This document shows, one piece after another, positions 9,115 through 21,480 of a stretch of DNA of 64,000 nucleotides; position 1 is the stretch's first letter, and every line of letters begins with the position of its first letter. Below the pieces are notes generated by a model. That model saw only the letters and a program-made list of their open reading frames with translations, ran no database searches and had not been told where the DNA came from. The position numbers and the translations under genes were made by a program. Source of the DNA: an uncultured Bacteroidales bacterium (GTDB lineage: Bacteria; Bacteroidota; Bacteroidia; Bacteroidales; UBA932); contig CAJOIQ010000013.1 in NCBI GenBank assembly GCA_905234795.1, positions 17,842-81,841 of the forward strand. The letters are read 5' to 3'.

Positions 9115-9728
9115 AAAAAGCCGTAAACAGGTTGGTGAAGCTCATCGACCAGATGAGAAAAAACGTAGCCGAGGAGAATTACCCGGTATGGAAAAACATC
9201 CCTCTGGCCCGGGAGTATCGGGATATTTTGCAGAGCATCCCTCCCGTAAAAGGAGAAGACATTGATGCCACCGGCATAGTGGTATGCTGCGACAGTATCT
9301 TTAAGGAAGACCTGCTGGACCGGCGGGAAACGCCCCGTCTGTGCCTGGATTTCCTCAAAATCCGCAAAGCGGCCTATGCAGCCCGTACGCCCGAAGACGA
9401 GGAGTTCCATCCCGATTGTTTCCTGGATCCCGGGGAGGCCGATGAAATCCAGCAGAAACTGGAAAGCTACATAGACCCCTCCATTTCCATGGAAGAGTGG
9501 GTAAAGACCACCGGTGCCCATCTCAAATTCGATCCCGTAGAGCGTACCGAACGCTGGGAAGAGATCATCTACGACGTAGAGAAGGAATGTGACAAACGGC
9601 TGAAGAGAGAACCCCGCGGCATGGGATTCTGCTTCTCCTATTGGTCTGTGAAAAGAGCCGTACTGGCAGGGTATGGCATAGACTGGAACAGTCCTTCGGC
9701 CATGAATCCGCGGGTGATGTTCGACTAA
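9111..9728 (+). CDS. Hypothetical protein, 205 residues
   Basis: I do not recognise this protein. It is soluble, acidic, rich in Glu, Asp and Arg, with no signal peptide or membrane segment. It begins with a Lys/Arg-rich helix and ends with an aromatic stretch (GMGFCFSYWSVKRAVLAGYGIDW). The start at 9111 overlaps the ridA stop by ATGA, so the two are translationally coupled; an in-frame ATG twelve bases earlier would lie inside ridA. The stop overlaps the convergent WbqC-like gene by four bases. Confidence 0.7.
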   Translation: MKKAVNRLVKLIDQMRKNVAEENYPVWKNIPLAREYRDILQSIPPVKGEDIDATGIVVCCDSIFKEDLLDRRETPRLCLDFLKIRKAAYAARTPEDEEFHPDCFLDPGEADEIQQKLESYIDPSISMEEWVKTTGAHLKFDPVERTERWEEIIYDVEKECDKRLKREPRGMGFCFSYWSVKRAVLAGYGIDWNSPSAMNPRVMFD

Positions 9729-10369
9729 ACCCTTTTCACCCAGGCCAGGCTGTCGGGGCCTTCGTTGAACAGGAGGTCCAGGGCGCTGAGCCGGGGAGTG
9801 AAGCCGCCCATGCGGTCCCGGAACACCTGGTAGTAGGGGCGTTCCAGCTCCATGGAGGCCAGGACGGAGTCCGTCCGTTTGGGGTGAATCACATACCGGA
9901 AGTCATCGGCGGCATCGGCGGGTGCGGTGAACTCCCGCGTGGGTTCCATTGTGCACGCGATACCTATATTATTAAGGAGGAAGCGGATGGTGCTCAGGTT
10001 CAAGTCCCACAGGGTTTCCGGTTGGGCATCCAGCACGGCAAAGAGCCCGTCCCTGTAATACTCGTAGTACGCGGCAGTCTCATACGCGGTATCCAGCGCC
10101 CGCTGGGTACGCACCACCCACGGTGTGGAGTAGTCCACCAGCACCCGGGTAATGGTCATATCGGTCCCATGCACCACCGGTACCTGCAGCATCTGCACGC
10201 CGTCTCCGGCCAGGATGTAACAGCGGTTGCGGTAGGTCTGTTTCTGGTAGGATTCGCAGGCTTCCAGCTGCACACAAGAAGGCAAAACCCTGTCGGGGGA
10301 CAGGGTCATATCTCTTGCTGCCAGGGCAAACCAGGCCACCGGCGGGAAGTATGCCGAGGAGAGGAGCAC
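9725..10369 (-). CDS. WbqC-like family protein
   Basis: 214 residues of the WbqC-like family, often found near O-antigen and lipid A genes; the biochemical function is unsettled. Features include an N-terminal SSAYFPPVAWFALAA segment, QKQTYRNRCYILAGDGVQML, and LLNNIGI in the second half. Translation starts at a GTG sharing a base with the lpxA stop (TAGTG), so it is the last gene of the gpmI-lpxD-lpxC-lpxA operon. The 3' end overlaps the convergent hypothetical gene by four bases. Confidence 0.8.
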   Translation of the reverse strand: MLLSSAYFPPVAWFALAARDMTLSPDRVLPSCVQLEACESYQKQTYRNRCYILAGDGVQMLQVPVVHGTDMTITRVLVDYSTPWVVRTQRALDTAYETAAYYEYYRDGLFAVLDAQPETLWDLNLSTIRFLLNNIGIACTMEPTREFTAPADAADDFRYVIHPKRTDSVLASMELERPYYQVFRDRMGGFTPRLSALDLLFNEGPDSLAWVKRV

Positions 10370-11169
10370 TATCGGCGCGCCACGCGGGGTTTGGAAACGA
10401 TGCCCCGTTTGGAGGCGCGGATGAAGCTCACGATGTTGTCCCGTATTTCACTGGCGGGATAATTGGCCTCGATGAAATCCAGGGCCTGGGAAATGTTCAT
10501 GCCCTTGAAGTAAAGGGTATCGTAGATATCCTTGATGAGGTTCACGTCTTCCTCGGAGAAGCCCCTGCGCAGGAGTCCTACACGGTTCACGCCCTCGAAC
10601 ACCACCGGGTCACGTCCTACCAGCACATAGGGAGGAACGTCTTTCACCAGCTTGGAATTGGCGGCGATGAAGGCGTGCATGCCCACTTTGGTAAACTGAT
10701 GGGCCATGCTCTTGCCTCCCACGGTTACCCAGTCGGCCAGGTCCGTTTCTCCGGCCAGGCCCGAGTAGCTCACCACAATGCAGTGGTTGCCCACGGTGCA
10801 GTCGTGGGCGATGTGGGCGTAGCTCATGATGAGGACGTCGCTTCCCACCTTGGTCACCATGCGGCCGCTGGCGGCGGTGCCGCGGTTGATTGTGGCGCAT
10901 TCCCGGATGTTCACCCGGTCTCCAATCTCTACCCGGGATTCTTCTCCGTCATATTTGAGGTCCTGGGGGATGGCTCCCACTACGGCTCCGGGGAAGACGG
11001 TGCAGTCTTTGCCCATCTTCACGTTGCGCAGAACGGTGGCTCCGTTCATGATATGGCAGCCGTCGCCAATCTCTACGTCGGCGTCGATGAAGGCGAAGGG
11101 CCCTACTTCTACGTTGTCTCCCAATTTGGCCTGGGGACTTACAACTGCCAGAGGATGAATGATGTTCAT
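10369..11169 (-). CDS. lpxA: Acyl-[ACP]:UDP-GlcNAc O-acyltransferase
   Basis: First step of lipid A synthesis: transfers a 3-hydroxyacyl chain from ACP to UDP-N-acetylglucosamine in the cytosol. 266 residues with hexapeptide repeats forming a left-handed helix in the first two thirds, then a helical C-terminal domain. The MSYAHIAHDCTVG segment carries the catalytic His, and GDRVNIRECATINRG is a family signature. The start lies nine bases after the lpxC stop. Confidence 0.96.
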   Translation of the reverse strand: MNIIHPLAVVSPQAKLGDNVEVGPFAFIDADVEIGDGCHIMNGATVLRNVKMGKDCTVFPGAVVGAIPQDLKYDGEESRVEIGDRVNIRECATINRGTAASGRMVTKVGSDVLIMSYAHIAHDCTVGNHCIVVSYSGLAGETDLADWVTVGGKSMAHQFTKVGMHAFIAANSKLVKDVPPYVLVGRDPVVFEGVNRVGLLRRGFSEEDVNLIKDIYDTLYFKGMNISQALDFIEANYPASEIRDNIVSFIRASKRGIVSKPRVARR

Positions 11170-11178
11170 ATCGTTTGT

Positions 11179-12087
11179 TTATTTAAGCAAGGCCCTGAGG
11201 GCTTTTGCTGCTTGCGTATTGATGGTGTGCCCGGGCTTGTAGGCCGTGATGCGGGCGTTGAGGTAACCGCCGGCGAGGCGCATGTCTCCCAGCAGGTCCA
11301 GCAGCTTGTGCCGGCCGCATTCGTCGGGGAAGTGCAGCTCCAGGGAATCCAGATATCCGTTGCGGACTCCCAGGCCGGGGTGATTCATGTGCCGGCCGAA
11401 GTTGGCCAGTTGTTCGGGGGTGACAGGATGCTCCACCACCACGATGGCGCTCTCTACGTCTCCTCCCTTGATGAGACCTTTTTCCAGCAGGGGTTCAATC
11501 TCGTGCAGGAAGCAGAAGGTGCGGCAGGGGCCGATCTCCCGCGCATAGTCCGTTTCCTCGTCCCAGTGTGCCGTCTGAACGCCCAATACCTGGGAATTGA
11601 AGTCTACGGTGATGTCGGCCGACGGATGGTCGGCAGGCTCGATGCGCACCCGGGAGCCGGTGCGGTTGTCCAGGAGTTCCACGCCCTCGGGAAGGTCGAT
11701 GTACCGGCGGGGCACTCCCTGGTCCTCCAGGCCCACGGCCAGGAAAGCTTCGATGTACAGCCTGGCACTGCCGTCCAGGATGGGAACTTCCAGGTTGTCC
11801 AGTTCAATGACCGCATTGTCCACTCCCATCCCGGTGAGCACGCTCATGATGTGCTCGATGGTAACGGCCTGGGCCTCCCCGCAGGCGATGGTGGTGCTAC
11901 GGGCCGTGCTGGTTACATTTTCGGCCAAGGCGGGAATGACGGGCGCTCCCTCGAGGTCTGTCCTGCGGAAAAGGATGCCGGTATCGGCAGCCGCGGGCAG
12001 CACCTTCATGTGGGAATAGGTGCCCGTGTGCAGCCCCTTCCCTTCGAAGGAGCAACAGGCCTTGAGTGCATGCTGGTTGATGGACAT
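11179..12087 (-). CDS. lpxC: UDP-3-O-acyl-GlcNAc deacetylase, not fused to FabZ
   Basis: Zinc amidase that makes the committed step of lipid A synthesis. 302 residues. Expected zinc ligands are His79 (TIEHIMSVL), His260 and Asp264 (GRHKLLD), with general-acid His287 (KPGHTIN). In most Bacteroidetes LpxC is joined to a FabZ dehydratase domain in a ~460-residue protein. Here the reading frame stops after the LpxC fold and lpxA follows nine bases later, so the dehydratase domain is absent and FabZ must be encoded elsewhere. The start overlaps the lpxD stop by one base. Confidence 0.95.
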   Translation of the reverse strand: MSINQHALKACCSFEGKGLHTGTYSHMKVLPAAADTGILFRRTDLEGAPVIPALAENVTSTARSTTIACGEAQAVTIEHIMSVLTGMGVDNAVIELDNLEVPILDGSARLYIEAFLAVGLEDQGVPRRYIDLPEGVELLDNRTGSRVRIEPADHPSADITVDFNSQVLGVQTAHWDEETDYAREIGPCRTFCFLHEIEPLLEKGLIKGGDVESAIVVVEHPVTPEQLANFGRHMNHPGLGVRNGYLDSLELHFPDECGRHKLLDLLGDMRLAGGYLNARITAYKPGHTINTQAAKALRALLK

Positions 12088-13076
12088 TATTCTTCGGCGG
12101 CCCGTTTGAACAGGGCGTAGGCTTTCATGTACAGTTTGGCGTCAATCACAGGGGAACCCAGCAGCGTCTGGCCTTCCTTGCGGATGTGGCCGATGACGCC
12201 GCCCTGGGCCAGGACGGTGGTGTGGTCGGCAATCTTGAGGTGCCCGGCAACGCCCACCTGGCCTGCCAGGATGCAGTATTTGCCCACCTGCGTGGAACCG
12301 GCGATACCGCATTGGGCGGCCATCACGGTGTGGTCTCCGATGACTACGTTGTGCGCAATCTGGCACAGATTGTCAATACGGACACCGTTGCCGATGACGG
12401 TGGATTCCATCTGGGCGCGGTCCACGGTGGTATTGGTGCCAATCTCTACGTCGTCTCCGATGATGACATTCCCCAGGTGCTCGATCTTTTCCCAGCTGCC
12501 GTCGGGGCGCGGTGCGTTGCCGAAGCCGTCGGAACCGATGACGCAACCGGCATGCAGGATGACGTTGTTGCCGATCACCATGCCCGGATAGATTTTTACG
12601 CCGGGATAGATGATGCAGTTTTTGCCGATGGTGCAGTTGTCGCCAATGTAGACGTGCTCGTAGATGATGGTGTTGTCTCCCACCGTGGTGTGATGGCCCA
12701 CGAAGGAGAAGGCGCCCACATAGACGCGCTTGCCGAAGTGGGTGTTCAGGAACCAGCGGGCCCTCAGGCTGCGGTGCCGGCGTGCTTTCTTCTGTTTGTC
12801 GGCCACATATTTGAGGAGCTCGGCAATGGAAGAGTAGGCGTTGTCGACCCGCACCATGGTGGCCTTTACGGGCTGTTTGGGCTCAAAGGTCTTGTCCACG
12901 ATGAGGATGGAGGACTCGCTGCTGTATACGAATTCCTCGTACTTGGGATTGGCAAAGAAGCTCAGGGAACCGGGTTTGCCGTGTTCAATCTTGGCAAACT
13001 TGGTGGCCTTGGCGTTCTCGTCACCCTCTACGATGCCGCCCAGTAACTGGGCTAAAAACTTGGCTGTAAGTTCCAT
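12087..13076 (-). CDS. lpxD: UDP-3-O-acyl-glucosamine N-acyltransferase
   Basis: Third lipid A enzyme, adding the N-linked 3-hydroxyacyl chain. About 329 residues: an N-terminal uridine-binding domain, a left-handed hexapeptide helix from ~105, and a C-terminal helix. The catalytic His is in the [17 protein letters not shown] segment. I prefer the ATG at 13076 ([14 protein letters not shown]) because family members begin this way; an ATG two codons upstream (13082) falls inside a 27-base palindromic repeat. It follows gpmI by about 30 bases. Confidence 0.94.
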   Translation of the reverse strand: MELTAKFLAQLLGGIVEGDENAKATKFAKIEHGKPGSLSFFANPKYEEFVYSSESSILIVDKTFEPKQPVKATMVRVDNAYSSIAELLKYVADKQKKARRHRSLRARWFLNTHFGKRVYVGAFSFVGHHTTVGDNTIIYEHVYIGDNCTIGKNCIIYPGVKIYPGMVIGNNVILHAGCVIGSDGFGNAPRPDGSWEKIEHLGNVIIGDDVEIGTNTTVDRAQMESTVIGNGVRIDNLCQIAHNVVIGDHTVMAAQCGIAGSTQVGKYCILAGQVGVAGHLKIADHTTVLAQGGVIGHIRKEGQTLLGSPVIDAKLYMKAYALFKRAAEE

Positions 13077-13077
13077 T

Positions 13078-13104
13078 GTCATTTCGAGCTTGTCGAGAAA
13101 TCTC
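13078..13104. repeat. 27-base REP-like palindrome between gpmI and lpxD
   Basis: A 27-base imperfect palindrome starting GTCATTTCGAG and ending GAAATCTC fills the gap between the gpmI stop (13105) and lpxD start. A same-length variant with the same ends (GTCATT...ATCTC) lies at 21481-21507 upstream of dnaK. Such hairpins are known as dispersed intergenic repeats in many genomes. Confidence 0.7.
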
Positions 13105-14622
13105 TTAGATTAGCGGTTCGGCGGTCATGGCAGCGGGCTGCGGGATGCCCATGAGTTTGAGGATGGTGGGTGCCACGTTGCACAGGGCGCCGTCCTTGAC
13201 GGTCTTCACCTCGGGGGCGTTGATCACCACAAACTGGACGGTGTTCAGGGAGTGGGCCGTGTTGGGCGTGCCGTCTCCGTTCACCGCGAAGTCGGCGTTG
13301 CCGTGGTCGGCGGTGAGCAGCACCACATAGTCCTGGGCGATGGCTTCATCCACCACGTTCTTCACCAGACGGTCGATGCAGGTGACGGCCTGGGTGATGG
13401 AAGTGTACACGCCGGTGTGACCCACCATGTCTCCGTTGGCAAAGTTGAGGATGATCATGTCCTGCTTGCCGGTGCGGATTTCGGCAATGAGTTTTTCGGC
13501 CACCTCGGGGGCGCTCATCTGCGGCAGGATGTCGTAGGTGGGCACCTTGGGGCTGTTCACCAGGATGCGGTCCTCGTTCTCGAACACGGTCTCTCGGCCG
13601 CCGTTGAAGAAAAAGGTCACATGGGCGTATTTCTCGGTCTCGGCAATGCGAAGCTGATGTTTTCCGGCCTTGGAGACGGTCTCTCCCAGGGTGTCCTGCA
13701 CCAGCTCTTTGTCAAAGAGGATGTGCACGTCGGTGAACGAGGCATCGTAGGGAGTGAGGCAGCAATAGTACAGCGGAAGGGTGTGCATGCCTTCTTCGGG
13801 CATATCCTTCTGGGTGAGGACGGAGGTGAGCTCACGGGCGCGGTCGTTGCGGAAATTGTAGAAGATGACGGCGTCGCCTTCCTCGATGGTGGCCACGGGC
13901 TTGCCGTTTTCGGTAACTACGATGGGCTTGATGAATTCGTCGGTCACATCGGCGTCGTAGCTGGCCTGGATGCCTTCCTGGGCGCTCTCGAATGCGGCGC
14001 CCTTGCCCTCGACCAGCAGGTCATAGGCTTCCTTCACACGGTTCCAGCGTTTGTCGCGGTCCATGGCATAGAAGCGGCCGCACACGGAAGCCACCTTGCC
14101 GGTGGTCTCGGCCATCTTTTCCTCCAGTTCCTTCACAAAGCCCAGTCCGCTGCGGGGGTCTGTGTCACGGCCGTCCATGAATGCGTGGACATACACTTTG
14201 TCCAGGCCCACTTCCTTGGCCACGCGCAGGAATTCGTACACATGGTCCAGGGAGCTGTGCACGCCGCCGTGGGAGGTAAGTCCCATCAGGTGCAGCTTTT
14301 TGCCGCTGGTTTTCACATAGTCATAGGCGGCCTTGATTTCCGGGTTCTCCAGCAGTTTGTGCTCCCGGCAGGCGATATTGATCTTCACCAGGTCCTGGTA
14401 CACCACGCGGCCGGCACCCAGGTTCATGTGGCCCACCTCGCTGTTACCCATCTGGCCGTCGGGAAGACCCACGTATTCGCCGCATGCCTGCAGATGACCG
14501 TAAGGGTATTTTTCCCGGAGGGCGTCGATGTTAGGTGTGCCCTGGGTCCAGATGGCGTTGGAGTAGTCGTGGCGGCCTTCTCCCCAGCCGTCCAGAATCA
14601 TAAGAAGGACTTTTCTGTTCAT
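13105..14622 (-). CDS. gpmI: 2,3-bisphosphoglycerate-independent phosphoglycerate mutase
   Basis: Manganese-dependent interconversion of 3- and 2-phosphoglycerate in glycolysis. 505 residues, full family length. The catalytic Ser61 is in [16 protein letters not shown]; metal ligands include Asp11 (LILDGWG) and the late LTADHGNAD segment. The phosphotransferase domain is split by the second domain as expected. It lies downstream of the tilS terminator, so it may have its own promoter in the short AT-rich gap, although no clear -7 box is seen. The lpx genes follow in the same direction. Confidence 0.96.
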   Translation of the reverse strand: MNRKVLLMILDGWGEGRHDYSNAIWTQGTPNIDALREKYPYGHLQACGEYVGLPDGQMGNSEVGHMNLGAGRVVYQDLVKINIACREHKLLENPEIKAAYDYVKTSGKKLHLMGLTSHGGVHSSLDHVYEFLRVAKEVGLDKVYVHAFMDGRDTDPRSGLGFVKELEEKMAETTGKVASVCGRFYAMDRDKRWNRVKEAYDLLVEGKGAAFESAQEGIQASYDADVTDEFIKPIVVTENGKPVATIEEGDAVIFYNFRNDRARELTSVLTQKDMPEEGMHTLPLYYCCLTPYDASFTDVHILFDKELVQDTLGETVSKAGKHQLRIAETEKYAHVTFFFNGGRETVFENEDRILVNSPKVPTYDILPQMSAPEVAEKLIAEIRTGKQDMIILNFANGDMVGHTGVYTSITQAVTCIDRLVKNVVDEAIAQDYVVLLTADHGNADFAVNGDGTPNTAHSLNTVQFVVINAPEVKTVKDGALCNVAPTILKLMGIPQPAAMTAEPLI

Positions 14623-14642
14623 ATATCTTGCGTTTTTATATC

Positions 14643-14675
14643 AAAAAAATCAGACTGCCTATACTAGGCAGCCTG
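14643..14675 (-). terminator. Intrinsic terminator after tilS
   Basis: On the minus strand an 11-pair stem with one G-T pair (arms 14665-14675 and 14651-14661, loop GTA) is followed by an A and a run of T residues (to 14643). It begins six bases past the tilS stop and separates the proS-DUF3078-tilS run from gpmI. Confidence 0.85.
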
Positions 14676-14680
14676 CAAAT

Positions 14681-15769
14681 TTAATCATTTTTTACGGAAA
14701 TCCGAAGGATTTGGCGGGTGGATTTTGTTACCCGGACGCTGTGGTCGATGCAATAGGGGATGACGGCCAGTACGTGGTGGGGGTCTCGGGCCGATTTGAG
14801 CAGCGGCACAAAGGGCTTTTTATCGGCCGGCACGTGATGGTCCGTGAACCAGTCCTGCATCTTCTTCTTTCCCGGCGCCCCCAGCGGCCTTATCCAGTCT
14901 CCCGTCTCCCACCGTCCTTCCACCACCTCTCCGGCCTTCTCCTTGTCCAGAATCAGCACCCCCGCCGCCTGCTTCACCTCCTTTGTCCCATCCCATTCCT
15001 CTTCTGATATTTCCCATTCTGAGGTTGGAAACACCCCCTGGGGGGCGTGTCCAACCCCGGACACGGGCAGGGGGAGGGGCCCGCTGCCGCAGGCAGAGGG
15101 TTTGGATACCTCAGTCTCCTCCGGACTCAGTTCTTGAGCGAAGCGTTCCATATCCCGGTTCAGGGTCTGGACAAAGGAGGGGTTGATTTCCCGGAAGAGG
15201 GGGAAGACCTGGTTGCGGATCTTGTTGCGTTTGTAGTCGTTGAGGGCGTTGGTGCTGTCTTCTCGCCAGGTGAGGCCTTGCTCCTTGGCAAAGGCTTCAA
15301 TCTCTTCCCGTGTCATGCCCAGCAGGGGCCGCAGCAGGGGAATGTCCCCGTACTCCGGGTCCGGGAGGAAGCCCGACGCCTTCATGCCGGTGATGCCCTT
15401 AAGACCCGTGCCGCGCAGCAGGTTCAGCATCAGCGTTTCGGCATTGTCGTTGGCATTGTGAGCAACAGCCACGGCTTGGTATCCGTGCTCCCTGCACAGT
15501 TCCCCGAACCAGCGGTAACGCAGGCGCCGGGCGGCCATCTCTATGGAGATGCCCTCGGCCTGTGCAAACGCCTGGGTGTCAAAGCGTTTTACGTGAAGTG
15601 GAATGCTGTATCGGGAGGCCCAGGAACGCACAAAGGCTTCGTCGACGTCACTTTCCTCCCCGCGCAGGGAGAAGTTGCAGTGGGCCATGGCGAAAGGCCC
15701 GCCTTCCAGACGGACCTTTTGGGCCAGGCACATGGAATCGATGCCTCCGCTGACTGCAACCAGTAGCAT
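14681..15769 (-). CDS. tilS: tRNA(Ile)-lysidine synthase, with in-frame palindromic insertion
   Basis: Modifies the anticodon cytidine of tRNA-Ile(CAU) with lysine using ATP, so that AUA is read correctly. 362 residues. The PP-loop motif SGGIDS is at residues 7-12, unusually close to the start; then the N-type ATPase domain (VAHNANDNAETLMLNLLRGTGLKGI) and a C-terminal domain with WIRPLGAPGKKKMQDWF. Between them 32 codons rich in Pro, Gly and Ser are encoded by a palindromic repeat at 15019-15114 and have no counterpart in the family. The protein is still shorter than the ~430 residues usual in the group. The start is six bases after the DUF3078 stop. Confidence 0.88.
   Translation of the reverse strand: MLLVAVSGGIDSMCLAQKVRLEGGPFAMAHCNFSLRGEESDVDEAFVRSWASRYSIPLHVKRFDTQAFAQAEGISIEMAARRLRYRWFGELCREHGYQAVAVAHNANDNAETLMLNLLRGTGLKGITGMKASGFLPDPEYGDIPLLRPLLGMTREEIEAFAKEQGLTWREDSTNALNDYKRNKIRNQVFPLFREINPSFVQTLNRDMERFAQELSPEETEVSKPSACGSGPLPLPVSGVGHAPQGVFPTSEWEISEEEWDGTKEVKQAAGVLILDKEKAGEVVEGRWETGDWIRPLGAPGKKKMQDWFTDHHVPADKKPFVPLLKSARDPHHVLAVIPYCIDHSVRVTKSTRQILRISVKND
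15019..15114. repeat. 96-base palindromic element inside tilS
   Basis: Bounded by CTGAGGT (15019-15025) and its complement ACCTCAG (15108-15114). Inside are a 7-pair hairpin (CGTGTCC/GGACACG, loop AACCCC) and a CTGCC/GGCAG hairpin. It shares the core GGGAGGGGCCC with the inverted repeat at 36262-36373. Its length is a multiple of three, so the tilS frame is kept. Confidence 0.65.
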
Positions 15770-15775
15770 CGGCCG

Positions 15776-16852
15776 TTAATTCTTCTTGGTGGCGATGGAA
15801 TACGTGAATCCCAGCTCCAGGTACTCCTTGAACTGGATGCCTTTGGAGTCTACGGCGCCGCCCTTCTGGGAGGCTCTCACCAGTACCATGGGGTCATAAA
15901 TCATATAGGTGCTCAGGTTGATGGCGAAGAAACGCGCCACTTTCCAGCTGATTTTATTATCCCATGTGATACGGGGTTCCACCTTGGGGGTGAGGTAGTT
16001 GTAGAACAGGGTGGCCTGGGTGGTGTAGGAGAAAACCTCATTGATCACCCAGCCCATGTCCACCTTCAGGTTAAAACCCAGTTCCATGCGGGCGCTCTTG
16101 AACTGGTCATAGGCGCCCTCGGTGTAGGCCGATTTCCGGTCCGTGTAGCTGATGTCGTCCTTCAGGTCCATACCGTAAGTGTAGCGCAGTTCGGGAATGT
16201 CCACGAACACGGCACCGCCGGAAATGGGGGCTACGTTCAGCGAGAACCAGGGTTTAGGGGTCCACAGTACGCCCACACCCACATTGATGTAGGCGGGGGA
16301 GAAGAAGCCGGATTTCAGTTTGCGGGCATCCAGCCAGTTCTGCACGGAGGGTTCGATGACGTTACCTTCGGCGTCCGTGGTGGTGGCCGGCGTCTTGTAG
16401 TCGTAGTTGTCGTTGAACTGGGTGCGGAAGTCGAAGCTGGCGGAATAGGCCAGGTTCCTCACGGGTGACTCATGGCCCCAGTTGGACTCCAAGAGGATAC
16501 GGTCCTTGTTCTTTTGCAGGATGGGTTTGTCGGCCGAATACAGGAAACCGTAATCCATGGCCAGGTGGTTGGTGCCGGTGGTTTTGCCTTTGGCGTATTT
16601 GGCGCTGAAGTCGATGCTGCCGGCCAGGGACACGTTGTTGTATCCTCCGGCGGCCCACTGGCTCAGGAAGGTTTGGCCGAAGCTGATGTTGGTGACCAGC
16701 TTATTGTCCCAGTAGCGGGGTTTCTCCACTTTCTCGGGGACATCCTCGGCCGCGCTGAGGGCTGCGGCAGCCTCGGCCAGTGCGGTCTGGGTATTTTGGG
16801 CCGATGCCGCCACGGCGGCGGTAAGGGCCAGGATGGTGAAAAGTCGTTTCAT
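15776..16852 (-). CDS. DUF3078 protein, secreted, beta-barrel-like
   Basis: 358 residues with a signal peptide (MKRLFTILALTAAVAASAQ). After an Ala/Glu-rich linker comes WDNKLVTNISFGQTFLSQWA followed by AGGYNNVSLAGS, the DUF3078 signature, and then alternating strands with many aromatic residues and a terminal aromatic strand (YLELGFTYSIATKKN). It is likely an outer-membrane barrel of Bacteroidetes; the function is not established. The start chosen is the ATG at 16852, one base after the proS stop. A much longer open reading extends upstream but lies inside proS. Confidence 0.8.
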   Translation of the reverse strand: MKRLFTILALTAAVAASAQNTQTALAEAAAALSAAEDVPEKVEKPRYWDNKLVTNISFGQTFLSQWAAGGYNNVSLAGSIDFSAKYAKGKTTGTNHLAMDYGFLYSADKPILQKNKDRILLESNWGHESPVRNLAYSASFDFRTQFNDNYDYKTPATTTDAEGNVIEPSVQNWLDARKLKSGFFSPAYINVGVGVLWTPKPWFSLNVAPISGGAVFVDIPELRYTYGMDLKDDISYTDRKSAYTEGAYDQFKSARMELGFNLKVDMGWVINEVFSYTTQATLFYNYLTPKVEPRITWDNKISWKVARFFAINLSTYMIYDPMVLVRASQKGGAVDSKGIQFKEYLELGFTYSIATKKN

Positions 16853-16853
16853 A

Positions 16854-19678
<2,825 letters not shown>

Positions 19679-19690
19679 CAGGCAAAGACT

Positions 19691-21382
19691 ATGAAAAAGT
19701 TGGTATTATTTGCGCTGGGAACGGCGCTTACGGTGGCGGCATCGGCCCAAAGCTGGCAGGATGCCCTGCTGTACACAGAAGTTGAATATGGCGGTACGGC
19801 CCGCAGCGTGGCCATGGGCAATGCCCTTACCGCCGTGGGAGGAGACCTGGGTTCCATCGGCCTCAATCCCGCCGGATCGGCCGTGGCCGGTTATTCTCAG
19901 TTTACCATTACGCCGGGCGTCTCGATCAATGTGGCCAACGCCGTCGGCACCTCCCCGGAGTATGGCTACGGAGACCAGGTGCGCACCGGCTTTGCCCGCA
20001 TGAAACTGCCCAATCTGGGCCTGGTCCTAGCCATGGATACGGGGCGCCGGAGCGGCCTCAAGCGGGTTTCCCTGGGCTTTGTGTCCAATTCCACGCAGGA
20101 TTTCACCGGCCGCATGTATGCCGCCGGCGTCAATTCCAGCAATTCCTACTGCGGGTCCCTGGCCTCGCTGGCCGCCGGTTATTCGGCCGACGACCTGGGT
20201 ACGGCCAGCTGGTGGAGCCTGGACGAGAACCCCGCCACTTACGGCCTTCCCTGGGAGGCGATGGTGGGCTATCGCAGCTACCTCTTCGACACCGTGAACG
20301 GCCGATACCTGGGCCTCACGGACTGGGACAAGGATGGTAAGAATACCGGCGTCCTGGCCCCGCTTTACCAGAACTATGGCTTCCAGACCAAGGGCTACAA
20401 GCACGACATGGTCTTCAATGTGGGCTTCGACTTCAGCGACACCTTTTACCTGGGTGCCAATCTGGGGGTAACCACGGTGCGGTACGGCCAGGCCGAGTAT
20501 TGGTCCGAGATGCCCAACAACGACGCCGAGTTCCCGGCCATTCCCTTTGACGAGAATCCCGAGGCCCGTTTCCGTTCCCTGGAAATGAAACGCATTTTCG
20601 AAGGCCGCAGCACCGGCGTTTATTTGAAAGTGGGTGCCTTGTGGCGCATTGGCGCTTTACGTCTGGGTGCGGCCGTACAGACTCCTACCGTCATGAATAT
20701 CAGCACGCGTATGGCCTGGTACGGAGACGCCCATGTGGACGGCGTTACCCTGCCTGCCGCCAAGTCTCCCGAATGGGAGGACGTCTATGCCCTCATCAGC
20801 CCCCTGCGTGCCAATTTCGGCGCCGCCTTCACGCTGGGTCAGGTGGGCCTTTTGAGCGTGGATTACGAACTGGCCAACTATAGCCGTTCCTACTTCCGCA
20901 GCCGTGCGCATTCCGACTTCTATTATGGCAGCAGTTATTTTGACAGGACCAACTCCGATATCAAGCAGATGCTGGGTGTGAGCCACATGCTGCGCGTGGG
21001 AGCCGAGTTCCGTCTCACCCCTTCCTTCTCCATCCGTGGCGGCTATTCCTTTACCACCACGCCGGAAAAGAGTTACCTGGAGTGGGAGTATAACGCCAGG
21101 GACGACAAAGATTACCTGGTGGTGAAGCCGCTCTCGGCCCAGGACCGTGCCGCCATGTGCAAGCACTATTTCAGTGCCGGTCTGGGCTATTCCAAGGGCG
21201 CTTTCTTCTCGGACTTTGCCGTACGTTTCAAGGGCTCCCTCAACCAGTATTATACTCCTTATTGTTATTACGACTACGACGGAACGGACTATACCAATAA
21301 ATATGAAGTGGCAGCCGTTTCCGAAGTTGCCGTCAATTACAAGCCTTTTGAGTTCCTCTTAACCCTGGGCTGGCGCTTCTGA
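19691..21382 (+). CDS. OmpP1/FadL-like outer-membrane transport protein
   Basis: 563 residues with a signal peptide ending ASAQ. The N-terminal GGTARSVAMGNALTAVGGD segment followed by GLNPAGSA is the family hallmark of FadL/OmpP1-type barrels in Bacteroidetes, corresponding to the plug region. The remainder alternates aromatic beta strands and ends with LLTLGWRF, a C-terminal strand with terminal Phe as expected for barrel insertion. It probably takes up hydrophobic molecules; the ligand is unknown. It is 12 bases after the low-complexity protein gene, so the two are likely co-transcribed. Confidence 0.85.
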   Translation: MKKLVLFALGTALTVAASAQSWQDALLYTEVEYGGTARSVAMGNALTAVGGDLGSIGLNPAGSAVAGYSQFTITPGVSINVANAVGTSPEYGYGDQVRTGFARMKLPNLGLVLAMDTGRRSGLKRVSLGFVSNSTQDFTGRMYAAGVNSSNSYCGSLASLAAGYSADDLGTASWWSLDENPATYGLPWEAMVGYRSYLFDTVNGRYLGLTDWDKDGKNTGVLAPLYQNYGFQTKGYKHDMVFNVGFDFSDTFYLGANLGVTTVRYGQAEYWSEMPNNDAEFPAIPFDENPEARFRSLEMKRIFEGRSTGVYLKVGALWRIGALRLGAAVQTPTVMNISTRMAWYGDAHVDGVTLPAAKSPEWEDVYALISPLRANFGAAFTLGQVGLLSVDYELANYSRSYFRSRAHSDFYYGSSYFDRTNSDIKQMLGVSHMLRVGAEFRLTPSFSIRGGYSFTTTPEKSYLEWEYNARDDKDYLVVKPLSAQDRAAMCKHYFSAGLGYSKGAFFSDFAVRFKGSLNQYYTPYCYYDYDGTDYTNKYEVAAVSEVAVNYKPFEFLLTLGWRF

Positions 21383-21480
21383 CGGCCGGTTTTCTGCCAT
21401 TTTGTCAGAGCGTGTCCCTTGGCACGAAGTTCGATGAATCTTTGGCGTCGCCTCAAAAAGGTGGCGCCAATTTTTAATTT

